A DNA stretch of 64,000 bases from Panopea generosa (taxonomy: Eukaryota; Mollusca; Bivalvia; Adapedonta; Hiatellidae). The stretch covers positions 71,601,719 through 71,665,718 of the forward strand of contig CM055899.1 in the NCBI GenBank assembly GCA_029582155.1, read 5' to 3'. The stretch's first letter is position 1. Every line of letters starts with the position of its first letter. The notes under the pieces are model-generated. The model had not been told where the DNA came from. It was given only the letters and a program-made list of their open reading frames with translations, and made no database searches. Below, piece after piece: positions 21,671 to 33,648 of the stretch. The position numbers and the translations under genes are program-made.

Positions 21671-24600
21671 GAACCTGGCAGTCTATATAATGTGATATAG
21701 TGATAATGTCTGCCTTGGACCTGGCAGACTATATAAAGTAATATAGTGATAATGTCTGAATTGAACCTGGCAGACTATATAAAGTAGTATAGTGATAATG
21801 TCTGCCTTGAACCTGGCAGACTATATAAAGTAATATAGTGATAATGTCTGCATTGAACCTGGTAGACTATATAAAGTAATATAGTGATAATGTCTGCCTT
21901 GAACCTGGCAGACTATATAAAGTAATAATGTCTGCCTTGAACCTGGCAGACTATATAAAGTAATATAGTGATAATGTCTGCCTTGAACCTGGCAGACTAT
22001 ATAAAGTAATATAGTGATAATGTCTGCATTGAACCTTGTAGATTATATCAAGTAATATAGTGATAATGTCTGCATTGAACCTGGCAGACTATATAAAGTA
22101 ATATAGTGATAATGTCTGCCTTGAACCTGGCAGACTATATAAAGTAATATAGTGATAATGATGTCAGCCTTGAACCTGGCAGACTATATAAAGTAATATA
22201 GTAATAATGTCTGCCTTGAACCTGGCAGTCTATATAAAGTAATATAGTGATACTATCTGCCTTGAACCTGGCAGACTATATAAAGTAATATAGTGATAAT
22301 GTCAGCCTTGAACCTGGCAGTCTATATTAAGTAATATAGTGATAATGTCTGCCTTGAGCCTGGCAGTCTATATAAAGTAATATAGTGATAATGTCTGCCT
22401 TGAGCCTGGCAGTCTATATAAAGTAATATAGTGATAATGTCTGCATTGAACCTGGCAGACTATATAAAGTAATATAGTGATAATCTCTGCCTAGAACCTG
22501 GCAGACTATATAAAGTATTATAGTGATAATGTCTGCATTGAACCTGGCAGACTATATAAAGTAACATAGTGATAATGTCAGCCTTGAACCAGGCAGACTA
22601 TATAAAGTAACATAGTGATAATGTCTGCATTGAACCTGGCAGACTATATCAAGTAATAGACTGTATAAAGTAATATAGTGATAATGTCTGCCTTGAACCT
22701 GGCAGACTATATAAAGTAATATAGTGATAATGTCTGCCTTGAACCTGGCAGACTATATAAAGTAATATAGTGATAATGTCTGCTTTGAACCTGGCAGACT
22801 ATATAAAGTAATATAGTGATAATGTCTGCCTTGAACCTGGCAGACTAAATAAAGTAATATAGCGATAATGTCTGCCTTGAACCTGGCAGACTATATAAAG
22901 TAATATAGTGATAATGTCTGCCTTGAACCTGGCAGACTATAGAAAGTAATATAGCGATAATGTCTGTATGGAACCTGGCAGACTATATAAAGTAATATAG
23001 CGATAATGTCAGCATTGAACCAGGCAGACTATAGAAAGTAATATAGCGATAATGTCTGCATTGCACCTGGCAGACTATATAAAGTAATATAGTGATAATG
23101 TCTGCATTGAACCTGGCAGTCTATATAAAGTAATATAGTGATAACGTCTGCCTTGAACCTGGCAGACTATATAAAATAATATAGTGATAATGTCTGTTTT
23201 GAACCTGGCAGACTAAATAAAGTAATATAGTGATAATTTCAGCCTTGAACCTGGCAGACTATATAACGTAATATAGTGATAATGTCTACATTGAACCTGG
23301 AAGATTATATAAAGTAATATAGTGATAATGTCTGCATTGAACCTGGCAGACTATATAAAGTAATATAGTGATAATGTCAGCCTTGAGCCTGGCAGACTAT
23401 ATAAAGTAATATAGTGATAATGTCTGCATTGAACCTGGCAGACTATATAAAGTAATATAGTGATAATGTCAGCCTTGAACCTGGCAGACTATATAAAGTA
23501 ATATAGTGATAATGTCTGCATTGAACCTGGCAGTCTATATAAAGTAATATAGTGATAATGTCTGCCTTGAACCTGGCAGACTAAATAAAATAATATAGTG
23601 ATAATGTCTGCATTGAACCTGGCAGACTATATAAAGTAATATAGTGATACTGTCTGCATTGAACCTGGCAGACTATATAAAGTAATATAGTGATAATGTC
23701 TGCATTGAACCTGGCAGACTATATAAAGTAATATAGTGATAATGTCTGCCTTGAACCTGGCAGACTATATAAAGTAATATAGTGATAATGTCTGCCTTGA
23801 ACCTGGCAGACTATATAAAGTAATATAGTGATAATGTCTGCATTGCACCTGGCAGACTATATAAAGTAATATAGTGATAATGTCTGCATTGAACCTGGCA
23901 GACTATATAAAGTAATATAGTGATAATGTCTGCCTTGAGCCTGGCAGATAATAATACATTTATCAAGCGAAAATGTCTATCTTCAAATGGCAAGATAGTA
24001 AAAAATAATATAATCATAATGACTGCCTTGAACCTAGCAGGTAATAGTAAAGTTATATAATGCTAATGTCTGCCTTGAGCCTGGCAGATAATATAAAAGA
24101 AATATAGAGATAATATCTGCTTTGAACCTGGCAAATGATAGTAAAGTATTATAAGATTAAAGTCAGTCTTGAGTCTGGCAGATGGTAGTAAAGTAATATA
24201 GTGATAATGTCTGCCTTGAGCGTTTCAGATGATAGTAAAGTAATAAAGTGATAATGGCGCCTTGAGCCTGGCAGATAATATAAAAGTAATATAGAGATAA
24301 TGTCTGCCTTGAACCTGGCATATGATAGTAAAGTATTATAGTGTTAATGTCAGCCTTGAGTCTGGCAGATGATAGTAAAGTAATATAGTGATAATGTCTG
24401 CCTTGAGCGTTTCAGATGATAGTAAAGTAATATAGTGATAATGTCTGCATTGAGCCTGGCAGAATATAATAAAGTAATATAGTGATAATGTCAGTCTTGA
24501 GCCTGGCAGATGCTAGTAAAGTAATCAAGTGATAATGTCAGCCTTGAGCCTGGCAAATAAATGTAAAGTAATTCAGTGATAATGTCTGAATTGAGCCTGG

Positions 24601-25000
24601 CAGCTGATAGTAAAGCAATATAGTGATGATGTCTGCCTTGAACCTGGCCGTTAATAGTACAGTTATATAGTGATAATGTCTGCCTTGAGCATAGCAGATT
24701 ATAGTAAAGCAATAGTGGTAATTTCTGTCTTGAACCTAGCAGCTAATACTCAAGTAATCTAGTGATAATGTCTGCCTTGAACCTGCCAGATGATAGTAGA
24801 GTAATATAGTTATAATGTCTGCCTTGAACCTAGCAGATAATTGAAAAGTAATATAGTCATAATGTCTGCCTCGAACATGGCAGATGAAAGTAAAGTAATA
24901 TAGTGATAATGTATACATTGAACCTTGCAGATAACAGAAAAGTAAAATAGTGATAATGTCTGGCATGAGTCTGGCAGGTGATAATTTAGAAATATAGTGG
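21671..25000 (-). repeat. 46/47-bp satellite, inverted block of about 72 units
   Basis: Tandem units read on the plus strand as GATAATGTCTGCCTTGAACC, TGGCAGACTATATAAAG, TAATATAGT. The period is 46 bp through about 23.94 kb, and the units there are very similar. From about 23.94 to 25.0 kb the units are more diverged and 47 bp long (CAGATGATAGTAAAGTAATA form), closer to the block at 35 kb. A few units carry deletions or insertions (near 21913, 22148 and 22650). The core complement TCTGCCAGGTTCAAGGCAGA is a 6-bp stem with an 8-base loop. Frames read through it are repeat artefacts. Confidence 0.97.
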
Positions 25001-25112
25001 TTTTAAAATTGGCCAAGTGGTTTCAGAGAAGAAGTTGTTAGAAGCTAAAAGTTAACCACGGACGACGGACGACAGACGACAGACGACGGACACCAGGCGA
25101 TCACAAAAGGAG
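25001..25112 (-). repeat. End fragment of the GACGAC-type dispersed repeat
   Basis: Read on the minus strand, it has TGATCGCCTGGTGTCCGTCG, a CTGTCGTC microsatellite and CTCTGAAACCACTTGGCCAA. This matches the start of the full repeat at 32590-33648. It is truncated where the inverted satellite block begins. Confidence 0.75.
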
Positions 25113-26320
25113 AATAATTATTTGAAAAAAAAAATGACTCCCAGACTTGGGGTTTTAAGTATGCCATTCACATCTCGTATTATATTGTGTTAAAACGACC
25201 GGTGTCCTTTATGTACTTTTAAACTTTCATGCTTAATATGGTATTGTCCTCTTCAGAAAAAATCTGGCGATCTCGTAATATCGTGGTACAGCTAAGAGGA
25301 TAAAATTTACCAGTTGCTCGGAAGAGGTGAAATCGTTCATTTCTTTATCTATTACATTGAAAAAATGTCCAGTATCCTCTCTTCTCGAGCTGCAATCGCA
25401 AGTTCATTCTCTACCAAATGACTGGAAAGCAAATCTGATTTTTAGTCACTACATCCATTTCGATGTCGGGCAAGGATAACAAAAAAAATGACGTGTACCA
25501 ACTAGATAATATGATGCAGTTTCATTTCTGATGAAATTGGATTCACTTATGACATTAGGGATTCTATGCTTCTTTCAGAAATAAGTAAAGTGTTTCATAG
25601 TGAAACAGAAGATGGCACAAAAGATTTAGAGACATTAACTGTTCTTGTATTAACGATAATGCAATCATCCGCATTACGCAAATCATAATTATTGATTAAT
25701 CCTACTGAATTTGGAAAGAGAGTATTGCAATTCTGTGGTATATCGTTCAAGTTTTGCATGGTTTATAATTATACTCATAATATGTACTATATATTTACAA
25801 TCGTAACATTCATTGAAATGTCTGCATTTATTATTTTAAACAAAGAACGTTTCTATTAATATAATCTTAATTCAGTTTCATTGGGTCAATAAAGCAAAAA
25901 TACACTTTTTTCTTTTAATTGCCTATTTATAAAATAATGTAATATCAATATCGCATTAACCATATTATAATAAGTCCATTTGTTTAATCTTTCATTAATA
26001 ACACCAGTGAATAATTTGGCGAAATAGTCTACTAGTGTATTTTATATAAACTGGATTAACAAGTCATGTAGACCATAATTTGAGGGAAACGTTGTATAGT
26101 GTTGATATAAATCCCGACTATCACAAGGAATCAATTACTCTTTCACGCAATATTTTATGCAAGAAATCTCGTGAATGTAGTGCCTATTTACTATAACCTC
26201 GTGACAAATAGAGTAGTTATTTCCACGTGCTGTTCTGTGGCCCTACTTGAGGTGCACCAGATCTATGCAAATATGTTTCATAGCGACTGACCAAATCTAC
26301 TAAATAGTTCTATCTTTTTA
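25113..26320. other. No supported gene
   Basis: AT-rich sequence. I see no conserved coding segment, RNA gene or clear element ends. Confidence 0.5.
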
Positions 26321-26324
26321 CATC

Positions 26325-26325
<1 letters not shown>

Positions 26326-26371
<46 letters not shown>
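26326..26371. repeat. (TA)n microsatellite, about 23 units
   Basis: An uninterrupted TA tract that can extrude as a cruciform. Its length probably varies between haplotypes. Confidence 0.95.
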
Positions 26372-26373
<2 letters not shown>

Positions 26374-26469
26374 AAAAAGTCAGCATCATACAATCACAAT
26401 TGTATCTTATATTTGTAACAAAAGTCTTAAATAACATAACGTCTATGGAAATATGTTTTAATTTATATG

Positions 26470-26630
26470 ACACAGCCACACTCTCCTCCAACAGTAAATA
26501 ATGACCACATTGTTAACACCCATGTCATTCTTATAAACTGTTATTTGTACACTTGTTATTGCATATGTACATGTATATATTCTGTAATCTGTTTTCCTCA
26601 ATAAAGAAAATGTTCTGTTCTGTTATATAA
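26470..26630 (+). mobile_element. Possible LINE 3' end with TGTTC tail
   Basis: The stretch ends TTTTCCTCAATAAAGAAAAT followed by GTTCTGTTCTGTT. That is a polyadenylation signal just before a short simple-repeat tail, as seen at the 3' ends of many non-LTR elements. No coding sequence remains upstream, so the call rests on the tail alone. Confidence 0.35.
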
Positions 26631-26636
26631 TTAAAT

Positions 26637-27052
26637 GAACGTTCTTGAGATTTTGTGAACGCTCGCGTACTCACACGAAATCTCACAATGTCTCGTTTTC
26701 AATTATATTAACTTCCATTCATCTCAGGAACACAAATAGAAATTCTTACATTGCACAATAAAATTCTCAACAAAACAATACCATTCCCAGAAATTTGTTT
26801 TTAAAATTGTTTAAGTACTTTCGATAAAAAAATTGTATTCTGCAACTAAAATAACGACAAATTTTGAGAAATTTTTTAATTCAATATTTTTTTGACGTGA
26901 TCGAAACATGTTTTAACATTTAAGATTACATACAACTTACATTTTATGCCTGTGAATTATGAATGATTAATTTGCAATATAATGTATCCTTCGTGAGCTG
27001 TTTTATCAACATTTAGGCAGGAGGTGCAAGTTTCCTATCCTTCTATACAAGT
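26637..27052 (-). repeat. Dispersed repeat, copy 3 (inverted relative to copy 1)
   Basis: Its reverse complement aligns with 13888-14246 along most of its length, with GTTCACAAAATCTCAA, AAACGAGACATTGTGAG, TTTCTGGGAATGGTATTGTT and GGATAGGAAACTTGCACCTC. It is somewhat longer than copy 1. Confidence 0.7.
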
Positions 27053-27186
27053 CCTTGTTTAAACTATACGTACATTTTGTTATTTTGAGTTATTTGTACA
27101 TAACAAGTTAATCGATCTAATAATTTCTTCTACAGTAAATGTTAAATCTAATTCATTACATGTACTTGTGTTTTTATTGTTTAAAT

Positions 27187-27478
27187 TAGAGCGTCCGCCT
27201 TGCATGCGGAAGGTCGTGGGTTCAATCCCCGGCCGGGTATTACCAAAGAATTTAAAAATGGTACTAGAAGCTTCCTCGCTTGACGCTCAGCATTTAGAGG
27301 CGAGTTCTAGATCTGGTCGGCCCGGTGTCAGTATAATGTGACTGGGTAGGGTATCATACCATGTGTCTGAGGCATGATACTTCAGTGTGACAGCGCTTAG
27401 AATACTGTCTCAAGAAGACACCGTCGCGATATGACTGAAAAATTGTTGAAAGCGACGCTAAACTCAAACACCAAACAC
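27187..27478 (+). mobile_element. tRNA-derived SINE with conserved body, 5' truncated
   Basis: The head is the 3' half of a tRNA: anticodon arm TCCGC-CTTGCAT-GCGGA (anticodon TGC, alanine type) and B-box GGGTTCAATCCCC. The A-box half is missing or degraded. The body includes GGTGTCAGTATAATGTGACT, GGGTAGGGTATCAT and GACAGCGCTTAG, a layout I associate with conserved-core SINEs of molluscs. It ends GCGACGCTAAACTCAAACAC-CAAACAC, the usual A/C-rich tail. Family assignment is from memory of the layout, not from a search. Confidence 0.75.
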
Positions 27479-27487
27479 CTATTGTTT

Positions 27488-27757
27488 AAATAGCAAGTAT
27501 TTATAAAATCCATTAATGCATGGCAAAGTTACAGGTCGGACACGAAATCTCACACAGACTCAAAGTGTCGTCAAACAAACTCAAAGTGTGACCTTGACCT
27601 TTGAGGTACGGGTGTGAGTCTTACACGTCGTCGTGTTATGTTGATCATTTGTAGCAAGTATTTATAAAATTCATTAATGCATCGCAAAGTTACAGACCGG
27701 ACACGAAATGCCGGACGGAAGGATGGACGGACGCTGCGCGATAACTATTTTTTTGGC
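27488..27757 (+). repeat. Molluscan dispersed repeat with internal direct repeat and GGAC tract
   Basis: Two copies of AGCAAGTATTTATAAAAT with CATTAATGCAT, CAAAGTTACAG and CGGACACGAAAT occur at 27495-27550 and 27655-27710. Between them is GTGACCTTGACCTTTGAG, and after the second copy GGACGGAAGGATGGACGGAC. This arrangement is common in dispersed repeats of bivalves and snails. It runs into a G17 run (27758-27774). Confidence 0.7.
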
Positions 27758-27775
27758 GGGGGGGGGGGGGGGGGT

Positions 27776-28190
27776 TAAAAATACACAAATAGCCAAAGAG
27801 GTGTTTTCTTGCGTAGATTCGCTGTAATTTGTTGCGAAATAATGTAAATGTTGCATTAATATCTGGTATAACCCTACCACGTAACTTGGTTATAGTGTTT
27901 CTATGGCAATTAAGTGCCAGTGAATCTGCAGCGACTGAGTCACCTCTGCCCGGCATCATTAAGGCGTCAATACGCTGTTATAAATGTTCAAAATCTACAG
28001 TGATATTCGCACCACTACACATGTGTGAAAGAATGTAGAGAAAACAAGTTTGGCCACTTGTACTTATGTATACATGTTCCACGTGGAAATCCTGCAAAAT
28101 CACAATACGGGCTATTACGTAATAACTAGCCATAGTTTGACTAATTTTTCGTTGTGGCTATAAACCGTAACGACCGATATTCATACTATA
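27776..28190 (-). mobile_element. Tc1/mariner-like element fragment (N-terminal helix-turn-helix region)
   Basis: On the minus strand the sequence encodes RIDALMMPGRGDS and, shortly after, LNCHRNTITKLRGRV. This resembles the DNA-binding helix-turn-helix start of Tc1/mariner transposases. Its upstream part (GGCTAGTTATTACGTAATA, AACGAAAAATTAGTCAAACT) is shared with the copy at 34.07-34.80 kb in opposite orientation. The frame decays after about 60 codons and no DDE domain follows. Confidence 0.5.
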
Positions 28191-30040
28191 CATGTACTAT
28201 GGCAATACAAAAATACTAACAAACAGATTATTGTGACATTTCAATTTTCTCGTGTCAATTTATTTCATTGGGCGGGAATAATTTTAAAGTATGAATGCTC
28301 TTGTTTTAAACTTGCTATATTTACTGCGTATTTTAGACATGAATTATCCTATATTTTGTAATGATTGTACAGCTTTAAAAATCCACAGTGCATTCGCTCG
28401 TTTAAAGCGTGCTTTGTCCTCTGCCAAGAAATTTGATCATTCGGAGCTGACGGGTGATTATGGTTAGAGGTGTTCAGCATGCACATGTATATTGCCGGCA
28501 GGATAATTGCTGTAAAGAATAATCTAATTGCTGATAATTTATCCAAGCAAATGGGGTAAGTAATCTTTTTTTATGTTTTAAATCCTTGCATTCAGAGCGG
28601 CTTGTTACACTTGTTTTTTTCAACAGCTGTAAATTATATTTTTGCTTATTAAGCATTTGACTATAATGCATATAAAGTGGAAATACCAGTTAGCTAAAGT
28701 GAGTGAAAAATTATGTATAGAACGGTGGAGGATCTGTGTTATTTCTATTCTTTATATTAAGTTTATATAAACGGAAGTAAATGGAATAGTCTCGACTGTG
28801 TCGTGAATGGTATGGTAATTTTATACCGTATACATTTTATGTGTAAAACAACTTATGTTGAAGGATCACCAGCATTGATACAATACAAGACTAAAGATCC
28901 ATTTACAAGAACTGGTTTATTGCCATATATGATTAATACAATTTTGAAGGTAGTGCATATATCGCAGATAAACTACTCTTGAAACAGAAGATCATCGCAA
29001 CTATGACTTACACTGTATTTTATATTCTTTTCTGGAATTATTTCCGAAAATGTTTAATTAGTATTTCTTGATATGATTGACAAACTTATATTAATATTGT
29101 CATGCAATTGTAGTATTTAGGGTAATTATATGTACATGATGTGCCTTAAGTAAGGTATTGGCATACCTATTCTTTTTTTTTCAGCAATAGTTTATGAATT
29201 TATAAATCAATTTTAAAGTTTGAAAGACAAATATAACCAAATGCTTTATTAAACACTATTAAGGCAATATGAGCTATCCGTTCACTTTGTTGTTTTCAAA
29301 TAAACTGTTGATAATGAAAATAAATATTGTTGTTGAATCATTTTGTGAATTTAATTTTAACAGACAAACATTATATGATATTTATAGCTTAATTTCACCA
29401 CCTCTGAGTTTTTAAATCAACTGTCTTTCATTTGGTACTCGTTTCCTCAAAAAGCTGTTGTTTTAGATCAGCATTGAAATTGTCGAGCCCGGTGTCCTTC
29501 CGACAGCTCTTGTTTATTATTTATGCTAAGATAAATGGACTTATTATTTAATTCTAACTGTTTACAAGAATTAACGTTCATTGTGCGCAATGTTCAAGCA
29601 TTGGAATGACCATTTTAGTTTCATGTTTGTTTGTATACGAATATGAATATGCTATAAGTACATATTGAATTTAAACATAGGCGAACATGTCGAAATATAT
29701 TGTATAAGAGAGATGCAATATATATTTCACCTTTGTTATTTACATATACTTATATAATATTATGTATATATAAAGAAATAACTACATGTACATGAAAAAA
29801 CAACAAAAAAAAACAAAAAAAAAACAACAAAGCTTAACCAAAAACTGAGACTTTGTAGATCAATTGTACAGATTTTTGATGAAATACGCCAGATGTCAAA
29901 ATATCGAATAGAAACACCGCGAATAATCTTGATAGCTTCCATGTACATGCATGTCGATATGCATGCATGGTGATAAAGTCATCGATTATGGCCGACAGTT
30001 AGCTTTGTTGGCATGATCTACCAGACAAAAGAACATATTG
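28191..30040. other. No supported gene
   Basis: AT-rich sequence. A short plus-strand stretch near 28500-28556 reads VKNNLIADNLSKQ, faintly like the end of a retroelement RNase H domain, but it is too short to call. An A-rich (CAAAA)n tract lies at about 29796-29830. Confidence 0.45.
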
Positions 30041-30044
30041 GCTC

Positions 30045-31966
30045 ACAGATTTGATGAATTTATTCCGCGATGTAATGCCTCAAGCTTTTTGCATCTTAAT
30101 GATGGCGTCTTTTTCCAGGCGCACGGCCAAACATTGAAGAAATTGTATTCTATTCTCACCCTGAATTATGAGAGGCTTGCATTTTGGCATAAACTTTTTT
30201 TTTCTACATGCAGACTGGTGGCTTGCCACCACAACACGTTGAAAATTTGGGACATATTTCCTTACATTTACCAGTATAACAATCTACAATGGCTGTTTTC
30301 ACATTATCACACTTTTTCTGCAGTAGAGACAAATTAGTGTTTCCAAATTTCTATTGCAAATTTTCGAATTCACATTGAACTCTGTGACAGACATCTTTCG
30401 CAAACCTTCTTTGTATATCTAGGTGCAATCTCGTTTTGTGTGAGCGGGAAACATTTCGGGAGAAAATACTGTTCGAGTTATCTTGTTTCTCTTTGTTTTT
30501 GTTAGGTAACAATGTCTGCCATTCTTTGCATCGGCTTCCCACACATGGCCATTTGTGCTTCATTTGCTCCCTTGAAAGTGTTGCTGTCCCCATCGGTAAC
30601 CATATTGTTTATTGTTACTGGCAAATCACTGTTTAAAATTGCGTCCATAGCTAGTTTCGCCTCTCTGCGTCGTCACCTGAAAAAGATATTATGTTAATGT
30701 TTCATTTGATCTTGTAAATTGAAATTTCTTTGGATTTTGTTAACATGCTATTCAAATTAAGTCGTTGTGTTGGCCAGAGACAAGTATTTAGTGAAGTATA
30801 GATATTTCATGATTACATACATTTATGTTGTTAAACAGTTTGAAATATATATATATTTTTTTTCTTGGTTTTTCGTTATTTGTTTTTCATTTATTATTTT
30901 TTTCTTTTTAAGAAGAATATTATAAGCTTACAACTTAGAAATGATAATTGAAAAGAAATATAAGTAATGCACTCTACCTATTGACTGGTTATCCTTCAGA
31001 TTTTTATTGTACTCTCCCACCTTGTATCTCTATGAGAACAAAGTTTGCTTCCAACATTCATTGCAATCACCTTCTTATGTTTTGTTTGCAACTCAATGAT
31101 TGTTGTACTGACTTGAGTTGCTAGCTGCATTGGAGTTGTCTCCCCTGTATGTCTCATACTGTTGTTATACTGGGAATCCACCCAAGCTATAATAGAACAG
31201 TCCCTGCCAAATCCACAGGCTTCATTGTTTTTCGATGACTTGGCACCTGGCTTGGTGAAAACTAGCTTCTGCAACCTCTTGTCACTTTATCTGCTGCAAA
31301 ATTGCAATGAGTTTGCATGAATTTGTAAGATGGAGGCAGTATTTTCAGACAAACCAACAGATATTGCAAGTCGTTTGGACCAATTTTAGTGCCTAGCAGT
31401 CCCGCTGCTACTGACAGGTTGGTATCAGCTGGATTCGGTCCACGTCGATCGGTCTTAATTTCTCTGTATAAGTTATATGTTTTGCCCGTAAAGCCACATT
31501 TAGCCCATTTTAGTTTCTCGCGCCATCCAAATGCCATCTGCTTGTCAAATTCCATGTCAAACTACAATTTTCCTTTGCAGGTGTTATCCCAGAATCTGTG
31601 TCCTGCATAGTTCTCGAAAAACATATCCATAGTCTTTCCCAAATGGAAAATACGGTAGGTACACAGTTCCCTTTTTTCACTTTCATCTTTACTACATGGT
31701 TTTAGTGCATCTTCTATAGCACTGACAGATGGCTTGCCTGGCCTTAAAATCTTTGCGGCTGGTACTTTCTTGTCAACTGCTCCACACAGTAAAATGTCTG
31801 ATTTTTTGTCTTGTATGACAACACTTTCATAAGCATCTTTTGTCATTCTCTTCAATATTGGTTGATTTCTGGAATCAATACCAGACCATCTTTTTGTGCA
31901 AGTTAGTAATCTTCTTGGATCAAATCCTTTTTGGAATTGTGAACTCTTACGCCTTTTATTGAGCAT
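30045..31966 (-). pseudogene. Decayed Mutator-like (MULE) transposase
   Basis: Minus-strand pieces in order match the Mutator-like transposase family common in molluscs and cnidarians. An N-terminal part (31565-31966) runs through an in-frame TAG (31562-31564) into EFDKQMAFGWREKLKWAKCG and then GPNDLQYLLVCLKILPPSY. After a frameshift near 31270 comes IIAWVDSQYNNSMRHTG, where the first acidic residue of the catalytic set is expected. Then VTDGDSNTFKG (about 30575-30610) holds the second, followed by a second frameshift to HLDIQRRFAKDVCHRVQCEF. A cysteine-rich stretch follows (DCYTGKCKEICPKFSTCCGG, about 30230-30290). The C-terminal EALHRGINSSN segment is near 30050. At least two frameshifts and several stops show it is dead. 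No terminal inverted repeats were identified. Confidence 0.82.
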
Positions 31967-32589
31967 TTTTGAACGATATCGTGTATTTCACATATTTCCT
32001 GATATTCTGATTTTCATTCACCACAAAATATATTACTTCCTAGCTCTTTCACAAACTTTTGACAATTGATTAAAGTTTAACCTATCTACTTATCCCCATA
32101 CAGGAAAAGGCAGTAACTAATTGTACAGTAATTTGAGATTTGGACAGTGTCACCTAGGAAGCTGCAGTGTGTGTACATACAGATTATAAACAAATTAGTC
32201 AGCCAGGTAAATATATCTACAAACAATGAAGTTCATTTGGAAGCAGAAATAAAAAGTCTAAGACAAGGTTTTGTTAAAATAATAGAAGATTTATTAAAAA
32301 AAAACCATGTAATTCCATATATGGGCATATATTTGAACATCAACATTACATAATATTACATATGAAATGAAACTTATTGAAGTAAATCATAGAATAATCA
32401 TTTTAGAAGGCATATTAGCACTTTCAAAGCATTAACTGCATAAAAAAAATATTCATGATCTAGTGATACTATGTTGGTGCAGTTTTTTTAGTTTTCATGC
32501 TTGCAGAAACCACCATAAGTTGCATGAGATACCCTTCCTAAATTTAATCTAATTTTAAAAATTGCGATCAGAAAAAGCCAAGTATTGTC
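31967..32589. other. No supported gene
   Basis: AT-rich flank between the MULE remnant and the dispersed repeat. A plus-strand frame at 32147-32353 has no recognisable family. Confidence 0.45.
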
Positions 32590-33648
32590 TTTTTAGCTCT
32601 ACTGGCCAAAGGCGCGTTGTCTGTCGTCTGTCGTCTGTCATCTCGTCTGTCGTCTGTCGTCTGTTAGCAGCACTTTCTCTGAAACCACTAGGCCAATTAA
32701 ACTGAAACTTCACATGGATGTTTCTGTTGCATAGGAGACTATACAAAAGATTTTTTTTTCTATCTGAAATTCAAGATGGCCGCCGTTACTAAAAATAGTC
32801 AAAAACTTCAAAAATCTTCTTCTCATGAACGGCCCAACAGATTTTCAAAATGTTTATGTAGTAATAATGACCAACTATAGTTTTGTTAGATTTGTTCAAA
32901 TGGTGTTCCTAGGGTTAAAAATGACCCCGCCCCTGGGGTTCAATTTTGGGACACGTGCCAATAATATATATATATATATTTTTAAACGGAAATGATTTTG
33001 CATATATCTTCACAAAAGCATTAATAGGTGTAGGAGGTTCATATTTGTAAAAATGAATGGGTTCCTATGTCTTAAGGGGCCAGGAGGGGCACCAAAAGGG
33101 TAAAAATTAGGAATTACTAAAATTGTTTTCTTAAAAACCGGTATGTCAGATTTGTTCATATTTGGCATAAATTATCCCTATGTGTAGGGGTTTAATTGCA
33201 GATAAGAATAAAGGGGCTAAAATTTATAGGGGCTCTGTAAGGGGACTTAGAACTTTACATAGGGATACTATGGGAAAACAGAAAATTCTCTTTTTCTTTA
33301 ATCTAATCTGAAACCACTGGGCCAATTAAACTGAGACTTCACATGGATGTTTCTATTGCATAGGGAATATACCGAAGATTTTTTTTCTATCTGAAATTCA
33401 AGATGACCGCCGTTACTAAAAATAGTCCAAAACTTAAAAAAATCTTCTCATGAACGGCCCAACAGATTTTCAAAATGTTTATGTAGTAATGATGACAAAC
33501 TATAGTTTTGTTAGATTTGTTCAAATGGTGTCCGTAGGGTTAAAAATGACCCCGCCCCGATATTTCTATTGCATAGGAGAATTTCAAAAAGTGCTATGGC
33601 CACTATGAGTCAGTAGAGCGTCCTCAGGCCCTCTCGGGCCTCTTGTTA
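32590..33648 (+). mobile_element. Molluscan dispersed repeat about 1.06 kb long, GACGAC-type
   Basis: It starts TTTTTAGCTCTACTGGCCAA with a GTCTGTC tract and ends CCCTCTCGGGCCTCTTGTTA. A block of about 255 bp occurs twice inside it in direct orientation (about 32678-32935 and 33306-33557, offset about 627 bp). The block includes CTGAAACCACT-GGCCAATT, ATGAACGGCCCAACAGATTT and AAAAATGACCCCGCCCC. There is no coding frame. The truncated relative at 25001-25112 is inverted. Confidence 0.75.

Noticed and set aside
28500-28556. VKNNLIADNLSKQ stretch like the end of a retroelement RNase H domain
   Set aside because: Under 20 residues, upstream frame closed, no other retroelement motif next to it.
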